A stretch of 64,000 bases of DNA from Scytalidium lignicola. Lineage: Eukaryota; Ascomycota; Leotiomycetes. Below the pieces are notes generated by a model. The model was not told the DNA's origin. It saw nothing but the letters and a program-made list of their open reading frames with translations, and did not search any database. The number at the start of each line of letters is the position of its first letter. Position 1 is the first letter of the stretch. Below are positions 56,361 through 64,000 of this stretch, in pieces. The DNA lies in contig NCSJ02000016.1 in assembly GCA_002812745.2 (NCBI GenBank), positions 124,001-188,000 of the forward strand. Direction: 5' to 3'. Position numbers and translations under genes: made by a program.

Positions 56361-56545
56361 ACTTATGGCGTTAAAGAAAGGGCGGCCGTTCTGGGGCTAC
56401 TTATATAAATTATATTGTATTATGATAATCCACGGGAAATAGGCTATAGAACATAGGCCCTCCGTAAGAAGCTCACCAAGTGCAGAAAAATTTGAGATTA
56501 CTCTTCACATATGTTCGAGGCCTATGCAGATTCAAAACTTGCCTT

Positions 56546-58033
56546 TTAAGAGATAATCTCATTCACCTTATTCAGCAACTCCCTCCTTCCCTTCATACTT
56601 TCACATTCAATATCCCAGCTTTCTAACCCCATAGCTCTCATACCTTCGATTCCACCTGCTATATCAACCTCTCTTACACCTGGGCGAATAATATGCCCAC
56701 CCTCACCAATTCCACCAGGGAAATCTGGTCCTGGTGCTCCCCTTAGAAAAGCCTCTCTTTGTCTTACAAGATACCTGGCATTGCCTTCTGTCAAAGGACA
56801 GGCAGGAATATACATTACGCTTGAATCTCCTTTACCTTTATGGTCTTTATCCACGGCGTGAATTGTGTCGCAGTGCCAGAGGACATAATCACCAGGCCGG
56901 ACCTTTGGAACATGAACCATGGTTTTGTCAAGATTTAGGTGTGGATGGAGGGCAGTAGAGAGCTCTTGAGTACAACCTAGGGTTGCGCCCTGGAGAACTG
57001 TATCCTGCTGAGGAGCAACGATCCAGTTTTCCTCGTCCAAGTAATCCGGAGAAGTGGTATCCGTACTTTTAGGCGAAAAGAAAGGCCGGAGGAGGATATA
57101 TGCCGTGGCAGCCCTCAGCATCGGATTGACCATCAAGCTCTTCTCTCCGGGAGCTGTAACGCTCATACTTAGCCAGCCCTGAAACATTCGAAACATACTG
57201 CAAGCTCCAGCACCATTATAAAGATCGCTGACGACATCCAAGCGAGAACTGCTTTCCCAAGGATCATACTCCTCCCATTTCCCTTCCCAGATCTTGTCGT
57301 ACACACCACCAAGTCCATAGCCCTGGGGCTCCCATCTCTCCACACTTCCACCATCAATATGTGGGCCCAGCGCAAACCCTGATTCACTAGGTTGACATAT
57401 TCGGAGTCTATCCGCGTATGAGACTGGTTGTTCTGTAGACACCAATGCACCTGGATTTTTCGAATGCCAGAACGACATGATGAATCGCTGTGCCTCAAGC
57501 ATATTCGGGTGCGCACGCGCTTTGACCTGGCCCGGACTCCAGTATAATTCATATACCGCGGGTTTGTCCTGAGGAAATCCCTTCGTTGATGGATTCACAG
57601 CTATATAGGATTTTATCTCCTCTTTCCATTGTAAAGCTAGCTGCTCGGGGACCACATTCCTAATAACAGCTACGCCTCGCTCCTTGAGAGCTGTCGCGAA
57701 TGGTTGGATTTTGGACTGGTTATGAAGGTCGGAGAAGTCGATTGCAGGTATTATGGCTGCTCTCGTGGAGGAAATCTTTTCAACTTCGGCACGGAGGTGG
57801 GAGAGGAGACGGTACCACGATGTGATTATTGTAGGATTGCGGGAGATCAATTGGGTCTTTAGATCTGCGATTCGGGCAGGAAGCGGCTCGGCTTGTCCAC
57901 TGAGTGAAGGGAACACCGAGGATATATCGCCTTCCTTTTTAGGGCCATGACTTGCTACTGCTGTTGCAAGTTGTCGAGTTACCAGGTAGGGATTACCTAC
58001 TCTGAGCCTTGAAAAATGAACGGAAGAAAGCAT
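56546..58033 (-). CDS. DUF1479 (YbiU-like) 2-oxoglutarate/Fe(II) oxygenase-fold protein
   Basis: Single exon, 495 aa, the usual length. DUF1479 proteins have a cupin-type double-stranded beta helix. Visible ligands are LGPHIDGGSVERW (HxD) and VLWHCDTIHAVDKDH (distal histidine). Typical blocks are IPAIDFSDL, ERGVAVIRNVVPEQLALQWK, WSPGQVKARAHPNML, GLGGVYDKIWEGKWEEYDPW and SMFRMFQGWLSMS. The N-terminus (MLSSVHFSRLRVG, LVTRQLATAVA) is basic and hydroxylated without acids, so mitochondrial import is possible. The substrate is unknown in fungi. It converges on NPR2 with only 185 bp between stop codons. Confidence 0.9.
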   Translation of the reverse strand: MLSSVHFSRLRVGNPYLVTRQLATAVASHGPKKEGDISSVFPSLSGQAEPLPARIADLKTQLISRNPTIITSWYRLLSHLRAEVEKISSTRAAIIPAIDFSDLHNQSKIQPFATALKERGVAVIRNVVPEQLALQWKEEIKSYIAVNPSTKGFPQDKPAVYELYWSPGQVKARAHPNMLEAQRFIMSFWHSKNPGALVSTEQPVSYADRLRICQPSESGFALGPHIDGGSVERWEPQGYGLGGVYDKIWEGKWEEYDPWESSSRLDVVSDLYNGAGACSMFRMFQGWLSMSVTAPGEKSLMVNPMLRAATAYILLRPFFSPKSTDTTSPDYLDEENWIVAPQQDTVLQGATLGCTQELSTALHPHLNLDKTMVHVPKVRPGDYVLWHCDTIHAVDKDHKGKGDSSVMYIPACPLTEGNARYLVRQREAFLRGAPGPDFPGGIGEGGHIIRPGVREVDIAGGIEGMRAMGLESWDIECESMKGRRELLNKVNEIIS

Positions 58034-58592
58034 ACTTAAGAAATCAAAACAAAAAAGAATGGAAACTTGAACTGCCAGTGCATGACTAGGGATCAGAGAA
58101 AGGTGAACGAGCGAATACTTATTATAGTCACGTAGAGATCGAGAGAATGGTTAAATGAGACAACCCGAAACGCCACCGGGAATATTAATTAGTTACAATA
58201 CATTCTGCTATGGGAGGGGCAAATTTTACCCGTCATGAAGCTGTTGATTTCCTTGCTCTGAGAATCTCCGCATTGTGAGAAGTAGGAAAGTTGGCCGAGT
58301 GTTTGTCAAACAGGGAAGCTCGCCCGCAGAAAAGTTGCGAAAGGCAACTTTGCCGAGCAAGCTATCACCAACTTTCAGTTTCGCAGACCAATGCTATAAA
58401 TCAAATAGGGCCTGCTGTAAAACACATTGTGTGAAGTATCTTCACTATTTTGGCTACTTTTAATTCTGAAAACCGACAATTACCATATTATGCTTTTTGT
58501 CATAGCATACCCTAACTCCATACCATAAAAGACTTAACTCAAGCTCCACTCGGCTTTCGTACAGAGAACATAATCTTAAACTATAAGGAAAG
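58034..58592. other. Intergenic region
   Basis: No gene recognised. An inverted word pair, AAAGTTGCG and GGCAACTTT, lies near 58331-58351. Confidence 0.4.
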
Positions 58593-60501
58593 TTAGTAAG
58601 AGAGATTTAATGTAGAGATTTCAGTTTTCCTATACTTACCTGAAATTACCTTTCTTGGTCTACCCCTCGTCTTAGATACTCCAGCAGCTGGATTAGAAGA
58701 AGCCGCTTTCTTGGCTTGCGGAGGTCTTCCCCTTGGTTTCTTCTCCTCGGTTGTCACCGCTTTTGCTGGTCTTCCCCTAGGCTTCTTCTCAGACTCAGCT
58801 GGTGCCTTGCTTACTTTACCTCCATCCTCTGTTTTTTCTTCAGTGGCCGACTTTGGAGGTCTTCCCCTGCCTTTCTTGGCAACTGGTGCAGCATCCTTGG
58901 GAGGCCTTCCTCTCTTTCCCTTTGGTTCTGCTGGAGCAGTTTCGGTGTCTTCCTTGACTTTGGGAGGTCTTCCTCTCTTTGACGGTGATTGAGTTTCTGC
59001 CTTTGCAGGCCTTCCTCTTTTGGGCGTAACCTCTGAATCAGTCTTGGGAGGCCGTCCTCTTGGTTTCCTCGCTGCTACTGTTGTTGCAGTTGTAGGAACC
59101 CTTTTCGGTCTTCCTCTTAGCTTCTTGGCTGAAGATGAGGTCGTGGTGCCGGCGGGCCGTCCCCTCTTCCTCGGCGTCCCTGCTGCTGGAGCTTCCTTTT
59201 CTGTTGCTGGCTTTGGGGGCCTTCCCCTCCTCTTTTTGGATGGGGATTCAGAATCTTCGGACTCTGCCTTACGCTTCAGAGCTCCGACTTTGGATTCTTC
59301 GTCTGCTTTGGACAGGTCAGCTGCAACTTGTTGTGTGACCTCTTCATCAATAGCACCGCTTGATTGAGCACTTGAATCTCCAGGGGGACTCATCAGAGTA
59401 TCCTTTTCGACCACGGTCATCTCTATATGCTCCTCGAGAACACCTGTAGAAGTGGTTGCAGGGCTCATGAGAGTGTCTTCGAGACCAGAGCCTTGAAGAG
59501 GAAGCTCAGACTTCTCTGGGTTGTCCTCTTCAATAATATTCATGAGATCATCGTGAACTTCATCAATCATGGCAGTTGCTTGGTCCGAAAGTGCAGTCTG
59601 TCCATCAAGTTCATATTCATCGCTCGTATTCTCAAGATTACGCTCTGGCATTAGAACATCTGTTTTCTTAGAAAGCAGTGGCTCATCTTCTTTCATCAAG
59701 ACATATGCAACCCTCTCAATGTCCAGAGCAGGCATCTGGAGTCTCTCCATCAAGGCTCTACTTTTCTCGAACAAGTCATCGATTTCCCTGAAGTTGTACT
59801 TAATCTCAGCAGCTTTGTTACCACCTGCGCATAGCCAACGGTAGGCTTCATCACTGAAGAAAACAATCTTTGTTGGATCGTATACCGAGAGTAATAGAGA
59901 AGCAGTAGCCGGTCCGATACCCTTTAGCGAAGCCGAAAGCTTCTTCACTACCGCTGATGGTTTGGTAGGAGGTTGATCGTATAGTGCAAAGGCATCCGTG
60001 AGTGTCTGCTTGACTAGTTCATTTGTGTTGGAAGCTACAAGCTTTGGGAGAGTTGGCCGGAAAACACCATGACGCCTACTTTAACTTTAGAATCCAAAAG
60101 TGATATTCACGTGTAATAAAAATGAAAACATGTAGATTATGAAACAGATTGCATGATTAATAGATAGAAATACAAAATAAGAACTTACAGCTTCCAATCA
60201 ACCAGTTTCATCACATCTTCGCGCTCCATAAACTCTGCGCTTCCCTTTGAGAAACGCGCCGGAGCCTCAACATATCGAAAGGTATCTAGCTCCTCGAGTG
60301 TTGGCAAGCCTCCCTTTGCTATTTAATCTCTTAGTATTCGTGCAAAAGTAATCCAAGGTGGTCAATTAACCCTCAATGGATATAAAGTTGAAGTGAGAAA
60401 ACAGCGGACTTACAAGGCTTTGTGAGTTTGCTGATCAGGTCAGGATATCTCTGAAGTGCACTTCGGAACTCCTCCAAGCTTATAAGTGTAGCTGAAAGCA
60501 T
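58593..60501 (-). CDS. AT-hook protein with N-terminal helix-hairpin-helix-like domain
   Basis: Nuclear DNA-binding protein, 567 aa. Exons read leftward: 60501-60414, 60318-60189 and 60078-58593; phases agree (T+CA, CT+T). The N-terminal 170 residues form a conserved domain: LISLEEFRSALQRYP, FMEREDVMKLVDWKL, RRHGVFRPTLPKLV and SASLKGIGPATASLLLSVYD, where LKGIGPATA is a helix-hairpin-helix motif like those of DNA glycosylases; the catalytic Lys/Asp pair of that family is not evident. After an acidic region come eleven RGRP-type AT-hooks (KKRRGRPPK, KKLRGRPKR and others) spaced 15-25 residues apart. The last exon may end with a further intron at GTAAGTATAGG, which would change only the final dozen residues. 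Confidence 0.88.
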
Positions 60502-60865
60502 TTTCGATAAACCCTGGTTACGAATCGTAACTGGAGTTGGCTGGTTTATCTTAGAATTTTTTCAAGCGCGCAAGATTTGCGATGCGAAAGCTGCGAGAGC
60601 TATCAAGTAATTAGTAGTGAGACGCGAATAGCTAAACCGCGCCTTAATCCACGCTAACCCCGGATAAGGACGGGACTGCCCCTTTAATAGCACGTGGCGC
60701 TTAGGAGGTCTGGATTGATTAGAAGTTTTTAAAAAAAAGGCTCAGCCTCGTTTTTTGCCGATTTCTTTTCTCAGAAAATAATTAATCAACCCCGCAACTC
60801 TCCATCAAGGTTCCAGCATTCCCACACTTCCACGATAACTTGAAGGTGCATCTCAGCTAATAACA
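60502..60865. promoter_or_regulatory. Shared divergent promoter of AT-hook gene and small zinc-binding gene
   Basis: 364 bp between start codons, with an A-run at 60731-60738; no gene. Confidence 0.5.
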
Positions 60866-61311
60866 ATGGGTAACGTGAGTATAATATTTTTAGCAGCAAG
60901 TTCAACAATGCTGATAGGTTACAGGGAGCCAAAGCTGCATCTAAGCGTGAGCGCAACGCCAAAGATACCAAGGTTGCGAAATCGCAGCTCAAAGCAGTAA
61001 GTCCAGCCTTATGTAGNTTTTTTTGTTTTTGTAATTTTATGTGTTATTGCTCAGGGTCTGAGCGATATTTAATTGGTTAGTTATATTCTAACCACTCTAC
61101 CACAGAACGAGTCTGCCAAAGACATCCAATGTCAAGTGTGCAAGTCGACCTTCTTGAAGACTACCCGTGCGCCAGCGTAAGATTTCGAATAAACGCCTAT
61201 GACATTGAAAAAGATACTAAGATGCTTGGAATATCTAGTTTGACCGAACATGCCTCCAATAAGCACAGCAAGACTCTAGAGGACTGCTTCCCGGGCTTCG
61301 TCGGAAAATAG
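60866..61311 (+). CDS. Small zinc-binding protein (SERF/4F5-like start, C2H2-type end)
   Basis: 74 aa from four exons: 60866-60874, 60925-60996, 61106-61176 and 61239-61311. The first exon encodes only MGN. The N-terminal half is lysine-rich (GAKAASKRERNAKD, KVAKSQLKANE); the C-terminal half holds CQVCKSTF and LTEHASNKHSK, a C-x2-C...H-x4-H zinc site, ending DCFPGFVGK. This layout matches the conserved eukaryotic At2g23090-like family of small zinc-binding proteins. Function is not established. Exact joining of all four exons, each with GT...AG, supports the model. The second intron contains an N at 61017. Confidence 0.88.
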
Positions 61312-61538
61312 ACTGATGTATGTTGATTTTATGCAAAAAAGAGTAGAAGACCTCTCCAGCAAGGACTGGGACAATTATGAGTCAGTACCTCGGTCACGAT
61401 AGAATGAGTGGTATAGATGATTTTTGGGTTAGCGAACGGCGCATCCAAGGCGTTTCAGTTTCAACATTAGCCAGGAACAATACTCATCTAGGTATATAAA
61501 CTACGATTCCATAGAGTTTTTCTCCTATACTTCTATCC

Positions 61539-62889
61539 TCAATGAGCTTCTACAGCGGTCCCTACACTCCCAACAACCGCAGCCGGAGCAGGAGGCAGGT
61601 CTATACCTCTCTTCCTAGCCTCAGCCTCCTCCTTCTCTCTAGCTTGCTGCTCCCTTATCTCCTTGAGAATATCTGGGTACCACCGCTCCCCAACATCAGG
61701 ATGGCTTTTAATCCTATTTCTTAATGTAGCTTCTCCAAGAGTCTTTGCTACTCCTCCCTTGAAAGTAAATTCTACATCATCTAATCTGCCTCCATTCCTC
61801 TCCACTACTTTCTTCCTCAATTCTCGGATATGCTCTGGCACACGTCCTACCCCACCTCCATTATCGATATCATTCAATTCCTCGAATTCGGCATCTAGAC
61901 TCACGCCCTGGAAGAAAGGCACTGAGAACCGAGCGCCGGATCCCGGAGCCGGACTTAGCACACGATGAGTAGTACTCATACAAACACCTTGCGTCAAGGC
62001 CTCCATAGCCTGACCAATAGCAACAACCAAAGTCCCATCAATAGGTGGACAATCAATCCACTCACCCTGGAGATTCTGAACTTGAAGTCCCTTATGCTTC
62101 GTCACTTGCAGCAAGTAACTGGTAAACATACTATCCTTATGCGGACCCACACCCTGACCCTGCACCTCCGATCCCAACCCCAACTCCGCCAGGTCCGGGT
62201 ACTTGACAATCTTCAACTTATGTTGCTGATCCTCGTCAAAGTATTTGCTGAACGCGTTCGCAGGCAGCCCAATTGCCTCGGCGATAAGACTCGTGAAGAA
62301 TATCGAGACTTCGCCCATGCGGGTGATGTATTCCGAGTACACGGCCTTGAAGTTCGGGAGCACGTCAGCGGAGGGCCACTGTGTTGGTGCGAAGAGGTTG
62401 CGGTAGAGCGGTTGTTCGGGCGTGCGAACTTTGTGGTCGGTCGAGAGGTCGATCTGTTCGCGGTGATCGATCGTGTGAGCTGTTATTTCAGCATCGAGAC
62501 GAGAGTATCCGAGAAACGAAGGAGCATTCTTCATTTCTATCTTCAGCCTAGACTCATTGTAATAAAATAAAAATGTTAACTTTTGTCTGTTAGAAGTCTT
62601 ANTTTTTTTCTTCTTCTCCAATTGGCCCCTCTCTCTTCTCTTTCTTAACTAAGAAATAGATAGTGACAGGAGTGGGAACCATGCTTTACTTTTCTTCTAT
62701 GGGAATGTCAAAAAACCTCTTCCCTTCCTCAATAACCTTCTGCGTAAGCTCCTCCGGTATTCCCACATTCTTCAGATACAAGAATCCCACTTCAAGCAGC
62801 GCATGTCGCAATTGCTCCAGGAACTCAGGCTTCGTAGCGAGGTCTCTCGCGAGCTGGAGATCCAGCAGGGGAATTGCTTCAAAGGACAT
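61539..62889 (-). CDS. 2-oxoglutarate/Fe(II) oxygenase, isopenicillin-N-synthase-like (second copy type)
   Basis: 402 aa in two exons (62889-62690, 62547-61539); AA+G restores lysine. The DIOX_N start SFEAIPLLDLQLARDLA and LLEVGFLYLKNVGIP is classic for this superfamily. The core shows GPHKDSMFTSYLLQ (HxD), GLQVQNLQGEWIDCPP, MSTTHRVLSP (distal histidine) and ARFSVPFFQ (RxS). The C-terminal extension is long and charged (EIREQQAREKEEAEARKRGI). It resembles fungal relatives annotated as flavonol-synthase or gibberellin-oxidase-like, but substrate assignment is not possible. The intron is 142 bp and carries an N at 62602. It converges on the small zinc-binding gene with 227 bp between ends. Confidence 0.9.
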
Positions 62890-63410
62890 TTTTTCCCCCC
62901 TTCAGTCCCGGTTATATATTTTATTTGTGATTCAAAAGGAAGTTTGTGTTTATATAGAGACAGACGCGTTTTAGAATAGAATTAAAAGGTAACTTAACAT
63001 GAGTGCTACGATTAATTATTTAATACCAGCCTACCGCGGCATGTCAAGAGCACGCCTTAGTGGTGCCAAATGAGGCGGGGTTGCGGTCTCATTCCGATAA
63101 TGGATTATGGCGCCATAGGATTTCGTTATCGGCACGTGATCAACCCCCCTTTCTTGTCATCCGCGATAAGTGAAATCTCCAGATTAGGTAATGGTGAGAG
63201 TAAGATTTAGTCAAAAGAGAAGATAGAAAACTTTGAGAGTTATAAGAGAAATTGAGATAGATATAAAAACNTTTTTTGGTGTATTTTATTCTAAGGATAG
63301 AGTGTACACCGAAAACCGTCCTCTGCAAAACCCCCGTAACGTGCCAAAAGAAACACCTATGCAAAGTCGATACAAAAGAAATGAAATCCCAGGGAAGAAA
63401 GCGAGAGAGA
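62890..63410. other. Intergenic region
   Basis: No gene recognised; N at 63271 next to a T-run. Confidence 0.4.
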
Positions 63411-64000
63411 TCATACAGCTAATTGAGCCTGCGAGTTCGGTTTACTCGAATACATATCTACTAGTTGATAGAACATCTCCTCCATAGGCGGTAGCGCAAA
63501 CGCCGGTCCAACATCAAAGATGGACGATAATTGCTGCGTCGTCACCACTGGGGTTTCATTATCATCTTCAAAGGCTGGGATTCCTGATGGCACTGGGGTG
63601 ATGGCGTCCTCCATATCTTCTTCATCTTCCATAAGTCGCAGAAGATCTCCTGCTGGCTCCTCTTCTGCTACCTCGTCCAGTTGCAGATCAGAGGTCGATC
63701 TAGCAAGGTCAAGCGCAGTCTGACTTCCTTTCTTAGATATTGTCCGGATTTCTGCAGCTGAATCTAAGATGAGGAATCCCTCTGAAGCTGTGGCTGGGAG
63801 TAAAGCTGTGATGATCGTAGAAAGTTCCTCCACATGTACCGGCTCAATGCTGTCAGGTTGGAAAACAGCGATCTCTGAGCCGGTGTAAAGGAGTATCGGA
63901 GCCTTCACACCATTAGAAATTTCCGAATCGGTTCTTGCCGGTATAGAAACTGCAAAAGTTTGGCTTCGATTGTCAATGGCAAGGTGAACCATCTCTCTTT
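63411..64000 (-). CDS. C-terminal part of a NAN1/UTP17 (WDR75)-like small-subunit processome protein
   Basis: Open frame from the window edge to a stop at 63411 (196 residues visible). Upstream codons stay open beyond 63992, so this is the C-terminus of a longer protein. The visible part reads strands of a final beta-propeller blade (MVHLAIDNRSQTFAVSIP, PILLYTGSEIAVFQP, SEGFLILDSAAEIRTI), an acidic disordered stretch (LMEDEEDMEDA), then SSIFDVGPAFALPPMEEMFYQLVDMYSSKP. The last motif matches the end of fungal NAN1/UTP17, a WD-repeat factor of the t-UTP complex needed for pre-rRNA transcription and processing in the nucleolus. The assignment rests on this C-terminal signature. Confidence 0.75.
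   Translation of the reverse strand, partial: REMVHLAIDNRSQTFAVSIPARTDSEISNGVKAPILLYTGSEIAVFQPDSIEPVHVEELSTIITALLPATASEGFLILDSAAEIRTISKKGSQTALDLARSTSDLQLDEVAEEEPAGDLLRLMEDEEDMEDAITPVPSGIPAFEDDNETPVVTTQQLSSIFDVGPAFALPPMEEMFYQLVDMYSSKPNSQAQLAV

Noticed and set aside
58711..59367. Long plus-strand open frames over the AT-hook gene
   Set aside because: Shadows of the repetitive AT-hook codons on the opposite strand; products are low-complexity.
1..64000. CRISPR array, rRNA genes or bacterial operons
   Set aside because: No regularly spaced direct repeats or rRNA sequence were seen; genes have spliceosomal introns.

Overview
This window is nuclear DNA from a filamentous ascomycete (Pezizomycotina). 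Genes are split by short introns of about 45 to 210 bp with GT...AG ends and CTAAC/CTGAC-like branch points. Housekeeping genes sit on both strands among long intergenic tracts, and several families are typical of filamentous fungi: Zn2Cys6 regulators, CorA-like proteins, WW/EF-hand proteins, PAN-domain surface proteins, DUF1479 and AYR1-like reductases. The gene set fits Leotiomycetes, but that placement is inference. Nineteen short runs of N occur. Where an N falls in a coding exon (13296, 55736), deleting it restores the frame, so single Ns are best read as extra bases called next to homopolymers. NNN at 38486-38488 is a real gap that cuts off a gene.

Layout. (1) 1-13.9 kb: a compact accessory block with a Baeyer-Villiger-type flavin monooxygenase (partial), an SDR, a Zn2Cys6 regulator, an (R)-selective amine transaminase-like enzyme, an UNC93-like transporter and a protein resembling the N,N-dimethylformamidase large subunit. 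Two divergent pairs share promoters. Together they look like a catabolic cluster for an amine or amide compound. (2) 15-24.5 kb: an AYR1-like SDR, a secreted CYTH-like protein, a YCII protein, a PD-(D/E)XK/Uma2-like protein and a seven-exon CorA-like membrane protein. (3) 25.8-38.5 kb: a decayed zone. It holds a WW/EF-hand pseudogene, an intact GIY-YIG (T5orf172) protein, a frameshifted fragment of lysyl-tRNA synthetase, an intact MmgE/PrpD gene, a TfdA-type dioxygenase pseudogene and a sugar-transporter pseudogene that breaks off just before the assembly gap. Recognisable nonsense changes here are all C-to-T or G-to-A. (4) 38.5-49 kb: a Maf pyrophosphatase (cut by the gap) divergent from an INO4-like bHLH factor, an isopenicillin-N-synthase-like oxygenase, a type-B carboxylesterase and a PAN-domain single-pass protein. 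(5) 49.6-64 kb: conserved genes. These are a disordered nuclear-type protein split into two frames, a family-16 methyltransferase divergent from NPR2 (TORC1 inhibitor subunit), a DUF1479 oxygenase, an AT-hook protein divergent from a small zinc-binding protein, a second IPNS-like oxygenase, and the C-terminus of a NAN1/UTP17-like ribosome-biogenesis factor.

Exon coordinates were worked out by hand from splice consensus and reading-frame continuity. Protein family calls come from recognised motifs, not from a database search.
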